64,000 nt of DNA, from the NCBI GenBank assembly GCA_037190845.1, contig JBBCJI010000028.1, positions 1 to 64,000 on the forward strand. The letters run 5' to 3'. Shown here in pieces: positions 54,143 to 62,554 of the stretch (position 1 is its first letter; every line of letters starts with the position of its first letter). The notes under the pieces are model-generated. The model saw only the letters and a program-made list of their open reading frames with translations, searched no databases and was not told the DNA's origin. Origin of the DNA: JBEBVQ01 sp037190845 (GTDB lineage Bacteria > Bacteroidota > Bacteroidia > Chitinophagales > Chitinophagaceae). The position numbers and the translations under genes are program-made.

Positions 54143-54553
54143 TCAGCGCATAGAGGTTGCTATACAATCTGTAACCATGACATCTGTCAGCATGCCGGCG
54201 CAAAAACCTTTGACGGTGATGCGTTGGTTGATTAATAGCGTACCGCGCGAATCCGGAAAAGTACATACAATATTCCCGGAAGGATTGCCCGAATCAAGGA
54301 TGATGACCATCTGGCCATCCTGGTTGGTGTCAATATCTGTAATGATACCGGTTATTTCCAGCGCTTTGCCAAGATACTGAGTGTCTGCGCTCTGTTCATC
54401 AGTACTGTATGCCTGAAAGAGCGCTTCTGCTGTTATGGGAATACCTTGCTGGTCTGCGGCTTTTCTGTGTGGCTGAAACCATAAAATGACAGCAATAATA
54501 ACGGCGCATATGATGATTCCGCTGAGGGTATACATCGATGCTTTTTTCTTCAT
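54143..54553 (-). CDS. OB-fold (tRNA_anti-like) membrane-anchored protein
   Basis: 136 residues: a N-terminal membrane anchor (TLSGIIICAVIIAVILWFQP) followed by one OB-fold (LEITGIITDIDTNQDGQMVI, ITVKGFCAGML, DVMVTDCIA). Such proteins occur as first gene in front of cytochrome/YceI/DUF5777 clusters in Bacteroidota. The binding partner is unknown. It is the first gene of the probable operon, with the cytochrome-like gene 32 bp downstream. Confidence 0.8.
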   Translation of the reverse strand: MKKKASMYTLSGIIICAVIIAVILWFQPHRKAADQQGIPITAEALFQAYSTDEQSADTQYLGKALEITGIITDIDTNQDGQMVIILDSGNPSGNIVCTFPDSRGTLLINQRITVKGFCAGMLTDVMVTDCIATSMR

Positions 54554-54658
54554 AATCCGGGATTTATAAGTACTGTTAAAGTTATGGATAATTTGAAAAT
54601 CAGGATGTCTTGTCGGTTTTTATGGAAAACTGGTATGGATATTGTATTTTACATCAAC

Positions 54659-55237
54659 ATGAGATCATTATTGGTTTTATTTTGCCTGTTGTCTGTAACG
54701 GCGCCGCTGGCGGCACAATCTTCAGCTCCCGGACCTGATACTATGCTCATGGTACGGCTGGACAATGTCAATGTGGTCAGCAGTCGTTTGTGGGCAAACG
54801 ATACGGCACGTTACCAATACAATCAGATGCGCTATTATGTAACGACTATATTGCCTTATCTCAATGAAGCCGTTCGATTATTTACCGAGATTGACGAACG
54901 GCTGAACGATCCGAACCTCGACAGAAAGACCCGCAAGGCATTTATCAGTGGGCAGGAAGAGCTGGTACGCATCCGCTTTGAGGAGAAGATCCGGGATCTG
55001 AACACTACGCAGGGCGTGTTACTAATGAAACTCATTGCCCGCCAGACGGGGTTGAACATTTACCAGATGTTGAATGATTTTAAGAGTCCTGTTGCTGCAG
55101 TGAGGTGGCAGGCGTGGGCAAAGATGAATGGATTTAACCTTAACCGGAAATATCATCCGTCGGATGAACCAGACCTGGAACATATCATGGAAGGGTTGGG
55201 ATACCCGTTACCTGTTTTTTATGCGAGGAATGAATGA
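54659..55237 (+). CDS. DUF4294 family protein
   Basis: 192 residues from the ATG at 54659, giving a signal peptide (MRSLLVLFCLLSVTAPLAA, cleavage before QSSAP). The DUF4294 region spans most of the mature protein (YNQMRYYVTTILPYLNEAVR, then a helical part with KTRKAFISGQEEL and GVLLMKLIARQTG). The function is unknown; it is periplasmic or outer-membrane associated. The frame is open to 54584, but the earlier Met lacks a proper signal peptide. It converges on the ketosynthase trio. Confidence 0.82.
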   Translation: MRSLLVLFCLLSVTAPLAAQSSAPGPDTMLMVRLDNVNVVSSRLWANDTARYQYNQMRYYVTTILPYLNEAVRLFTEIDERLNDPNLDRKTRKAFISGQEELVRIRFEEKIRDLNTTQGVLLMKLIARQTGLNIYQMLNDFKSPVAAVRWQAWAKMNGFNLNRKYHPSDEPDLEHIMEGLGYPLPVFYARNE

Positions 55238-55292
55238 TAGAGGCAATCCTGTGTGATTGCCCAATTCATCCTGCGTGATTCTCGGGATGGTA

Positions 55293-56363
55293 TTACAACG
55301 GATGCGAAACCACCATAGCAGAAACATTATTCAGGATATAATGATTGAGGATCAGTATATGTTTTATTTTCCCCGGAGCTCCTTTTCTGTGTATGATCAA
55401 TTCCGGTATTTCCTGTGTGGCAAGCAGTCGTATGGCCAGCCATAGGCCGAAACCGCTTGAGGTGTCGTACTCGCCGCACAGATGTTTGAAGACGGCAATG
55501 GTTGTGCCGGGTGCGAGCCGGGGTGTAATGACATCGTATATGTATTGCTGGCGGCAGTCACCGTTCATCCCGGTGAGGACCAGGTCTATATCGTCATAGC
55601 TGAGACCACAATTGCCGAGCATGATATTTACCTGTTCTGATAGGTCTGCCGCATCCGGATCGTTTAGAATGGAGAGCGATTGCAGTACTGCTGCTGCCTG
55701 TTCTTTTTTTGATGACAACAGGAAAAATGCGGCGCCTTCTCCTGCGATGGTGCCGGGGGTATGACTGTTTTGTATCAGCTCGAGGCTGTCAGGCAGTTCT
55801 TTCTTCCAGTAATCAATCTTGTTTTTCACAAAAAAGTAATCCCGTGTCAGTTCGTCGAAGCATCCGGCCAGGGCGTATTGTGCCGATCCTTCCTGCAGAA
55901 GCATTTGTGCGTCGAGCAATGCCAGCTCAAATGATGCTCCGCGGTGCACATAGGTCTGGTTATACCCCGTACATTGCGTTTTCATGGCGAGCCAGCCATT
56001 GGTAGAGTTGTAGGTAGACTGGATGAAATATGTCGGATTGAGCGCTTCTTCCTGAAGTGATATCATATCTATAAGGAAGCGTTCGGTATCGGTCATACTG
56101 CCGCGTCCGGTTCCGGTAATGATAGCGTCTGGTTTTTCAACGCCGGCCTCTTTGAGACATTGCAGTCCTGCGCTGATGCTCATTTTCAGTATCCGGCTCA
56201 TACGGCGTATGGCTACGGGGTTGATGTACCGGGTATAATCTATATCTGTGATAAACAACTGGCCGTCATCTGTATGCACCACTGGATCCGGGAAGTTACC
56301 GGGGTAGAAGCTGTGCTGCGGCGAGATGGCGCTGGCCGAAAGGATATAGACAGGGTAGGTCAT
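55293..56363 (-). CDS. Ketosynthase-like chain length factor (catalytically inactive KS)
   Basis: 356 residues with a thiolase-like ketosynthase fold in which the active-site Cys is lost: the position reads VHRGASFEL where the KS has TACSSS. Both catalytic His motifs are also changed (LTGMNGDC, FKHLCGEYDTSSG). It matches the chain-length-factor partner found with KS and ACP in flexirubin/aryl-polyene type pathways. It overlaps the active KS by 4 bp (ATGA), so the two are translationally coupled. It would dimerise with that KS and set the length of the chain. Confidence 0.8.
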   Translation of the reverse strand: MTYPVYILSASAISPQHSFYPGNFPDPVVHTDDGQLFITDIDYTRYINPVAIRRMSRILKMSISAGLQCLKEAGVEKPDAIITGTGRGSMTDTERFLIDMISLQEEALNPTYFIQSTYNSTNGWLAMKTQCTGYNQTYVHRGASFELALLDAQMLLQEGSAQYALAGCFDELTRDYFFVKNKIDYWKKELPDSLELIQNSHTPGTIAGEGAAFFLLSSKKEQAAAVLQSLSILNDPDAADLSEQVNIMLGNCGLSYDDIDLVLTGMNGDCRQQYIYDVITPRLAPGTTIAVFKHLCGEYDTSSGFGLWLAIRLLATQEIPELIIHRKGAPGKIKHILILNHYILNNVSAMVVSHPL

Positions 56364-57571
56364 GATTTACTGAAGATCAAAGAAACGTTATTACCGCCGA
56401 ACCCGAAAGAGTTACTCATTACATGTTGCAGTGCGACGTTTTCAAGCAGCGTGGTGACGGGTGTAGTGCGCATTTCCAGCATAGGCGTGCGGAAGTTCAG
56501 GTTGGGGTATACGATTTGTTCCTGTAATGCCCAGATGCTGAATATGGATTCGATAATTCCGGCGGCAGCCAGTGTATGGCCGGTATATGGTTTGGTGGAG
56601 CTGTACCGGATATCATCGGAGAAAAGCTGTTCTATTGCTTTGCCTTCTGCATCATCGTTGCTGATCGTTGCCGTACCATGTGCGTTGATGTAGCCGATAT
56701 CTTCCGGTGTAAGGCCAGCCATATCCAGTGCCCCTTTCATGGTACGCAGGGCTCCGCTGCCATCCGGCGAGGGGGCAGTGGGATGATAGGCGTCATTGCT
56801 GTTGCAGTAACCGGAGAGTATGGCCTGTACGGTGGCACCGCGTTGTACTGCGTCCGGTTCTTTTTCGAGCAAAACATATCCGGCGCCTTCACCGAGGTTA
56901 AGTCCGTTGCGGTGCTCATCAAAAGGGCGGCAGCGCTGATCATCTGTATTTTTTAGCGACCGGAAACCATTTACGGTAAACCGGCTCAGGGCGTCGCATC
57001 CGCCGCATATGGCTCTTTTTACAAGCCCCTGGCGGATCATCCGGGCGCCCAATACCAGGGCGTTGGCGGAAGAACTGCATGCCGTGCTGATCGTAGCCAT
57101 CAGCGGCTTTACGCCGAAGTGCCGCGCAATGTGCTCTGTGCTTTCTGCGCAGTCGAGGGTATTAATGTATTGGGTAAACGGCCCCGTTTGTTTTTCGGAA
57201 ATGAAATCGGGGTACATATTTTCCACCGTACACATGCCGCCGACGGTATTGGCATTGATGAATGCAAACGGTTCCGAACGCAGCAATGTGCAGAGGTCAG
57301 CATCTTTCAGCAGTTCCGCCATGGCAGACATGGCCAGCAGGGTAGTACGGGTATAGCCCGGATTGTTGCCGGGCAGTCCGGCCATGCGGGTCAGCGTTTC
57401 GTTCGGTTTATCTATCTCTCCCAGCAGGATTTCACCTGCATGTATCGTTTGAAGGTGCACGGGATGCCGCAACCCGTCCTTACCGGCACGGAGCGATGCA
57501 AGGTGTTCGTTTTTGCCCGTACCCAGTGCAGAGTGGATGCCTGTAGCGGTAATGACAATTCTGTCCGTCAT
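56360..57571 (-). CDS. Beta-ketoacyl-ACP synthase (KAS II-type)
   Basis: 403 residues with a complete catalytic triad: Cys in ISTACSSSANAL (about residue 163), His in INAHGTATISND and His in KPYTGHTLAAAG. It performs Claisen condensation of an acyl-thioester with malonyl-ACP. It lies between an ACP gene (10 bp upstream) and an inactive chain length factor (4-bp overlap), so it belongs to a stand-alone type II trio. It is more like secondary-metabolism/polyene KS than FabF, judging from its partners. The substrate is unknown. Confidence 0.88.
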   Translation of the reverse strand: MTDRIVITATGIHSALGTGKNEHLASLRAGKDGLRHPVHLQTIHAGEILLGEIDKPNETLTRMAGLPGNNPGYTRTTLLAMSAMAELLKDADLCTLLRSEPFAFINANTVGGMCTVENMYPDFISEKQTGPFTQYINTLDCAESTEHIARHFGVKPLMATISTACSSSANALVLGARMIRQGLVKRAICGGCDALSRFTVNGFRSLKNTDDQRCRPFDEHRNGLNLGEGAGYVLLEKEPDAVQRGATVQAILSGYCNSNDAYHPTAPSPDGSGALRTMKGALDMAGLTPEDIGYINAHGTATISNDDAEGKAIEQLFSDDIRYSSTKPYTGHTLAAAGIIESIFSIWALQEQIVYPNLNFRTPMLEMRTTPVTTLLENVALQHVMSNSFGFGGNNVSLIFSKS

Positions 57572-57581
57572 TTACCCGGTC

Positions 57582-57839
57582 TTATATTTTCCGGTGTTGT
57601 TGTATGTATTCGGCCATTGATTGTACCGAAGTAAGTACTTTGCGGCCTTCGCGGGCATCTTCGATTTTGATGCCGTAGTTACGCTCCAGCAATACCATCA
57701 GTTCGAGAGAGTCTATGCTGTCCAGTCCGAGTCCTTCGCCAAACAGGGGGGCATTGTCATCAATATCTTCGGGTTTCATCCCCTGCAGGTTCAGCGATTC
57801 GATAATTTGTTGCTTAAGCGTTGTTTTAAGGTCTTCCAT
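57582..57839 (-). CDS. Acyl carrier protein
   Basis: 85 residues. The phosphopantetheine serine is in GLDSIDSLEL (about residue 41), preceded by the typical acidic loop DDNAPLFGEGLG. The acidic pI and length match ACPs. It is the first gene of the trio with KS and chain-length factor, so it is probably the dedicated carrier of that pathway and not the primary AcpP. Confidence 0.9.
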   Translation of the reverse strand: MEDLKTTLKQQIIESLNLQGMKPEDIDDNAPLFGEGLGLDSIDSLELMVLLERNYGIKIEDAREGRKVLTSVQSMAEYIQQHRKI

Positions 57840-58046
57840 ATAAGTTTTGTAGAATGTCGCGCAAAAATAAGCATATATATCGTTTATGGTAGCATTGCCC
57901 GGGTAGCGGTGTTTCTGAGGCGTTCTTCACCATTTTGTATTACAATCCTGTTTTATTGGGTAGGTGCACAGCCCCCGCTTTGTCTGCCTGTCGCAATATC
58001 CCATGGAAACATCCCGTTCCACATAGTTCATACAAATCATTCTGAC

Positions 58047-58078
58047 TTTGGCAGATATCAACTTTCTCTGTATTTTTA
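58047..58078 (+). promoter_or_regulatory. -33/-7 promoter of the metalloprotease-mqnE-rimM unit
   Basis: TTTG (58047-58050), 20 bases, then TATTTTTA (58071-58078), one mismatch from TAnnTTTG. The transcript would start near 58085 and favours the ATG at 58115 over that at 58091. Confidence 0.55.
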
Positions 58079-58114
58079 TGGGATAGATTAATGTTTATTA
58101 CTAGGCTGCTTTTT

Positions 58115-59479
58115 ATGAGGAAAACCCTGTTGCTGATGGCTTTGGCCAGTGTATTTACATACACTGCTGTGGGACAGGCACACGCTCCCCGTTGTGGTAT
58201 CGATGCTGTAAGAGCCCATATGGCACAACATCAACCCGAATTAGCGACTTCTTTCGCTGCCCGGCAGGTTGCTCCGGAACATGACGTTGCATTGAAAACA
58301 AATGATTATACGACCGTCACCATACCGGTTGTATTTCATTTTCTATTGACCGAAAGTCAGCTGACGCATATTGGTGGCGTCGCTGGGCTTGAGCGGCGTC
58401 TTATTTCACAGATTGAGGTGCTGAACGAAGATTTTAATGCTGCCAATACAGACTATACAAGTATCCCGGAAGTGTTCAGATCGCTGTATGGGAATGCCCG
58501 GATCCGCTTTGGGCTGGCGCGTCGCCATCATGCGACCGGCGCTGCTTTTGCCGGGTATCAGTTGAAGGTATTGGCGCCTGGTGTGGATTCAAGTTATGAG
58601 ATTTTTTCAGGCACTGCCGGTTCCCGTTATTTTTGCAGTGATGCCAAATATGATACCAATAAAGGTTTTGCGGCCTGGCCTCCGGATCGTTATCTGAATA
58701 TCTGGGTATTAAGAATTACAGAAAATAACAGGGAAGGCGTTATCGGAATAACGGCGCCCCCAAGTTTTACGGCGCTCGGACAGCCTTTGTTACTGTATCA
58801 AAATGAAATAGGTATAGTGCTTACTTACGGTGTGTTAGGTAAACGGGTTTCATCGTCTGAATATTTTTTTGAACGAGACCTGGATAAAGGGCGGACACTG
58901 ACCCATGAAATGGGGCATTATTTTGAGCTTGATCATATATGGGGCATTGAACCCGGCTGCTCGACAGATGACGGCATTGCAGATACACCTCCCCAGGAAG
59001 ATGCCAATTATTTTTGTCCTTCTTATCCCAAGGCAAACTGTACGAATAGTAATGGCGGAGAGATGTTTATGAATTATATGGACTACGTGAATGATGGGTG
59101 TATGCATTTGTTTACCCATGGGCAGGTAGCACGTATGCGCCGGGAAGTGGCGTCCGGAGGCCGGTCCTATTCACTCACTACAAACCCCGGTCTTATTGAA
59201 TGGCCGGCCGGTATACAAAACGAGGATATATTTTCTGAACTGGTCATTGCGCCTAACCCCGCTTCTGGCTATACCATGATCTATCCCGGTCAGAAACCGG
59301 AAATGCTCAAAGATGTTTCCGTATGGAATATGATGGGACAGCTTGTAAAAACAGTACCTTTGCAGGAGGTACAGAATGGTGTGCTCCGGGTAGATCTCTC
59401 CGGTATAACCACAGGCGTCTACACGATCCGCTGCCACTATGCCGCAGAAACGATCAGTAGAAAAATTGTAGTCCGATAA
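58115..59479 (+). CDS. T9SS-exported M43 zinc metalloprotease
   Basis: About 454 residues. The signal peptide is MRKTLLLMALASVFTYTAVG with cleavage before QAHAP. The catalytic motif THEMGHYFELDHIWG gives the extended HExxHxxxxxH zinc site, and the Met-turn is MNYMDYV, as in pappalysin-type M43 proteases. Four cysteines in between (PGCSTDDG, FCPSYPKANCTN) support the family. The last 80 residues are a type A sorting tail (LVIAPNPASGYTMIYPGQ). It is a surface or secreted protease. Its TAA stop shares a base with the ATG of mqnE, an unexpected coupling with menaquinone and ribosome-maturation genes. Confidence 0.9.
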   Translation: MRKTLLLMALASVFTYTAVGQAHAPRCGIDAVRAHMAQHQPELATSFAARQVAPEHDVALKTNDYTTVTIPVVFHFLLTESQLTHIGGVAGLERRLISQIEVLNEDFNAANTDYTSIPEVFRSLYGNARIRFGLARRHHATGAAFAGYQLKVLAPGVDSSYEIFSGTAGSRYFCSDAKYDTNKGFAAWPPDRYLNIWVLRITENNREGVIGITAPPSFTALGQPLLLYQNEIGIVLTYGVLGKRVSSSEYFFERDLDKGRTLTHEMGHYFELDHIWGIEPGCSTDDGIADTPPQEDANYFCPSYPKANCTNSNGGEMFMNYMDYVNDGCMHLFTHGQVARMRREVASGGRSYSLTTNPGLIEWPAGIQNEDIFSELVIAPNPASGYTMIYPGQKPEMLKDVSVWNMMGQLVKTVPLQEVQNGVLRVDLSGITTGVYTIRCHYAAETISRKIVVR

Positions 59480-60627
59480 TGATTAAAAATCTTGACCCTG
59501 GAGTTGTACTGGCTTCATCCCGTTTAAATCCCGATTTGCGCCGTATCGCCGAAAAAGTCCAGGAAAAGGAACGCCTCACCGGCGCTGAAGGTATTTTGCT
59601 TTTTGAGCAGGCAGACCCGGGTTTTGTGGGAGCGTTGGCCAATCATATTTCCGCATCGCTGCACCATAATAAGGTGTATTTCAACAGGAATTTTCATATT
59701 GAGCCCACTAATGTATGCATCTTTACCTGTGATTTCTGTTCTTATTCCCGGCGCTATAAGCACCGCGATCAGGGGTGGGAACTCAGCATGGAGCAGATGC
59801 TTGATATTGTCCGTAAGTACGACGGTCAGCCGGTTACGGAAGTGCATATTGTAGGAGGCGTGCACCCCAAAATGAACCTGGAGTTTTTCTGTGAACTGAT
59901 CAGGAAGATCCGGGAGCACCGGCCGGATCTGCATATTAAAGGGTTTACGGCCGTAGAGCTTGACTATATGTTCCGCAAGGCAAAGCTGAGTGTGGAAGAA
60001 GGGATGCAGCAATTAAAGGAGGCCGGATTACAGTCGCTGCCGGGTGGTGGCGCCGAAATTTTCCATCCCGATGTGCGGCAACAGATATGCGCCGATAAGG
60101 TGGATGCCGAAGGCTGGCTGCGGATACATGAAACGGCGCACCGGCTGGGTATGCACTCCAATGCTACGATGCTGTACGGACATATCGAAACGTACGCTCA
60201 TCGTGTGGATCACATGATCCGTCTGCGCGATTTACAGGATAAGACCGGAGGTTTCAACTGTTTCATTCCGTTGAAATTCAGGAATAAAGAGAATGACATG
60301 TCGCATATACCGGAGGTGAGCATAACCGAAGATATGCGGATGTACGCCATCGCCCGTATATTCCTCGATAACTTCCGCAACCTGAAGGCCTACTGGCCGA
60401 TGCTGGGGAGGCAAAGTGCACAGCTTACACTTGCTTTCGGCGTCAATGACCTTGACGGTACAATTGATGATACGACAAAGATCTATTCTATGGCCGGATC
60501 GGAAGAACAAACGCCTGCCATGAGCACTGAGGATCTTTGCAGCCTGATCACGTCGACCGGTAAGACCCCCGTGGAGCGCGACACCCTGTACAATGAGATC
60601 AAAGTATACGGAGGGGTGGAAGCATGA
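59479..60627 (+). CDS. mqnE: Aminofutalosine synthase (radical SAM, menaquinone pathway)
   Basis: 382 residues. The radical SAM cluster motif is CIFTCDFCSY (CX3CX2C, about residues 77-84). SAM-binding and family blocks are HIVGGVHPKMNLE, AEIFHPDVRQQIC and the futalosine-pathway ATMLYGHIET and FIPLKFRNKEN. It makes aminodeoxyfutalosine from chorismate-derived precursor and SAM in menaquinone synthesis. MqnC is the alternative, but the sequence FNRNFHIEPTNVC is that of MqnE. It overlaps the protease stop by 1 bp and the rimM start by 4 bp, so it is in an operon. Confidence 0.9.
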   Translation: MIKNLDPGVVLASSRLNPDLRRIAEKVQEKERLTGAEGILLFEQADPGFVGALANHISASLHHNKVYFNRNFHIEPTNVCIFTCDFCSYSRRYKHRDQGWELSMEQMLDIVRKYDGQPVTEVHIVGGVHPKMNLEFFCELIRKIREHRPDLHIKGFTAVELDYMFRKAKLSVEEGMQQLKEAGLQSLPGGGAEIFHPDVRQQICADKVDAEGWLRIHETAHRLGMHSNATMLYGHIETYAHRVDHMIRLRDLQDKTGGFNCFIPLKFRNKENDMSHIPEVSITEDMRMYAIARIFLDNFRNLKAYWPMLGRQSAQLTLAFGVNDLDGTIDDTTKIYSMAGSEEQTPAMSTEDLCSLITSTGKTPVERDTLYNEIKVYGGVEA

Positions 60628-61160
60628 TCCGCATCGGAAAGATCGTGGCTGTTCATGGGTTGCAGGGGGCTGTGGTCATGACGCATATCGCCGATAAGCC
60701 GGGCTGGTTGAAAAAGGATGATGTGCTGTACGTGGAATTGCAAAAAGAAAGCAGGATACCTTTTTTTGTACATACGGTAGCAGAAGCCCATGACGGGTCG
60801 TATATCGTCCGGCTTGAAGATGTGACAACAGTCGAAGACGCCCGGAAACTTATTGGCAAACATATTTATGTAGTGTCTGATGTATTGGCTGGTATCGTAA
60901 AAGATACACCTTTGTTATGGATAGGGTTTAACCTGGTTGACCGTCATCATGGGTTGCTCGGTCCGTTGGAAGATGTTGTTCAGACAGGGAAGCAATGGCT
61001 GGGAAAAATTACATTCCGGGGCAGGGAAGCGCTTGTTCCTCTGGTGGAACAAATAATCATTGAAGTAAATACTAAAAACCGGTTTATACGGATGGATTTA
61101 CCTGAAGGGTTGCTTGAGGTGTATGCCGGCAATGTGAATAATGGAGACGAAGGCAATTAG
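60624..61160 (+). CDS. rimM: 16S rRNA processing protein RimM
   Basis: 178 residues with the RimM N-terminal beta-barrel (IGKIVAVHGLQGAVVM) and PRC-barrel C-terminal half (WIGFNLVDRHHGLLGPLEDV). It aids maturation of the 30S subunit head through S19. It overlaps mqnE by 4 bp (ATGA). The usual upstream neighbour rpsP is missing here, replaced by mqnE. trmD follows after 87 bp. Confidence 0.92.
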   Translation: MIRIGKIVAVHGLQGAVVMTHIADKPGWLKKDDVLYVELQKESRIPFFVHTVAEAHDGSYIVRLEDVTTVEDARKLIGKHIYVVSDVLAGIVKDTPLLWIGFNLVDRHHGLLGPLEDVVQTGKQWLGKITFRGREALVPLVEQIIIEVNTKNRFIRMDLPEGLLEVYAGNVNNGDEGN

Positions 61161-61247
61161 CCATTTATTTGGTTGTGTGAATCTTAATTTTTTGTTGATT
61201 TTAAATTGTTTATATTTATTTATCTCATTTTCTAATGTAGATACAAT

Positions 61248-61925
61248 ATGCGGATTGACATTATAACCGTATTGCCTGAATTGTTGGAAAGTCCGTTCCG
61301 CCATTCGATCATGAAGCGTGCGCAGGAAAAAGGCTTATTGCAAGTGTACACACATAATCTTCGTGACTATACTCCTTACCGGCACGGCCAGGTGGATGAC
61401 TACCAGTTTGGCGGTGGCGCCGGGATGGTCATGATGCCGGAGCCGCTTGCCCTGTTGCTGGACAAATTGAAGGCGGAACGAAATTATGATGAAGTAATAT
61501 ATATGACGCCGGATGGTATCCGGTTCGACCAGCGGGCGGCCAACCGCCTTTCGCTTAAAGAGAATCTGATCATTATCTGCGGACATTATAAAGGGATTGA
61601 TGAACGCATCCGGGAGCATTACGTCACACAGGAAATATCTATCGGGGATTATGTGCTGAGCGGCGGAGAGCTGGCTGCTGCTGTTATTGTGGATGCTGTA
61701 GGGCGTCTTTTGCCCGGTGTGCTGAACGATGAGACCTCCGCTTTGTCGGATTCTTTTCAGGACGGTCTGCTGGCGCCGCCCGTATATACCCGTCCTGCCG
61801 AATTCCGCGGATGGAAGGTGCCGGATGTGCTGCTTTGCGGGGATCCCAAAAAAATTGATGCCTGGCGGTACGAACAATCGCTTTTACGTACGGAGCAGCG
61901 GCGGCCGGAGCTGCTGGATGATTAG
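61248..61925 (+). CDS. trmD: tRNA (guanine-N1)-methyltransferase
   Basis: 225 residues with the SPOUT trefoil-knot signature: [23 protein letters not shown] and the SAM-binding [11 protein letters not shown]. The early [13 protein letters not shown] loop is also typical. It methylates G37 of tRNAs. It belongs to the rimM-trmD-rplS group. A long complementary tract follows its stop before rplS. Confidence 0.95.
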   Translation: MRIDIITVLPELLESPFRHSIMKRAQEKGLLQVYTHNLRDYTPYRHGQVDDYQFGGGAGMVMMPEPLALLLDKLKAERNYDEVIYMTPDGIRFDQRAANRLSLKENLIIICGHYKGIDERIREHYVTQEISIGDYVLSGGELAAAVIVDAVGRLLPGVLNDETSALSDSFQDGLLAPPVYTRPAEFRGWKVPDVLLCGDPKKIDAWRYEQSLLRTEQRRPELLDD

Positions 61926-62006
61926 ATGTGTTGGATGTGAAAGATGTGTTATTCATAATATCAGACACATCCGTCACATCAATCATATCCAACACATCTT
62001 GCAACA
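61926..62006. repeat. GATGTG-rich inverted tract between trmD and rplS
   Basis: AGATGTGTTGGATGTGAAAG and the inverse of AGATGTGTTGGATATGATTG on the other arm form a long imperfect stem around an AT-rich centre. It could attenuate read-through into rplS. It resembles the tracts behind parE and the DUF5777 operon. Confidence 0.5.
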
Positions 62007-62053
62007 TCTTTCTCTATTCTGCTAAAAAAGTTTTTTTCCTGTTAAAAAATAAT

Positions 62054-62061
62054 TACCTTTG
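62054..62061 (+). promoter_or_regulatory. -7 promoter element of rplS
   Basis: TACCTTTG with a T-rich -33 region (62031-62037) about 19 bases upstream; it lies 22 bases before the rplS ATG at 62084 and inside the over-long frame from 61928. Confidence 0.6.
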
Positions 62062-62083
62062 CAGTCCCAAAATTTATATTGAA

Positions 62084-62458
62084 ATGGACGCTTTGGTGTT
62101 TGTACATGAGCAACTTACCGGGAAAAAAGAATTTCCGAATTTTAAGGCAGGTGATAATGTCACTGTAAACTATAAAATCATTGAAGGGAACAAGGAGCGT
62201 ATCCAGTCGTTTAAAGGAGACGTGCTGAAGCGCCAGGGACGGAGCTTTACCCAGACATTCACCGTACGTAAGATATCGGATGGCGTTGGTGTGGAGCGTG
62301 TATTTCCCCTGTATTCTCCCAATATCGAATCTATCGTAGTCAACAAAGCAGGCCGTGTACGTCGTGCTAAACTGTACTACCTGCGCGAGCGTAGTGGTAA
62401 GAGCGCACGTATCCGCGAAAAGAAACGTGCGGTAGCCCCGGTAGCAGCCAAGGCGTAA
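62084..62458 (+). CDS. rplS: 50S ribosomal protein L19
   Basis: 124 residues, slightly longer than typical L19 because of a basic-Ala C-terminal tail ([12 protein letters not shown]). Core motifs: [48 protein letters not shown] and [18 protein letters not shown]. The frame is open from 61928, but the -7 element and family alignment fix the start at 62084. It is the last gene of the rimM-trmD-rplS cluster, with its own promoter and a strong terminator. Confidence 0.96.
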   Translation: MDALVFVHEQLTGKKEFPNFKAGDNVTVNYKIIEGNKERIQSFKGDVLKRQGRSFTQTFTVRKISDGVGVERVFPLYSPNIESIVVNKAGRVRRAKLYYLRERSGKSARIREKKRAVAPVAAKA

Positions 62459-62480
62459 GAATATATTCTAATCTTGTTTT

Positions 62481-62518
62481 AAAAATGAGGCCATCCTCCG
62501 GGAATGGCCTCATTTTTT
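62481..62518 (+). terminator. Intrinsic terminator of rplS
   Basis: AAAATGAGGCCAT and AATGGCCTCATTTTTT form a strong stem with a T6 tail, 23 bases after the stop. Confidence 0.9.
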
Positions 62519-62554
62519 GATTACTGTACGGTAGAGACGCGACACATCGCGTCT

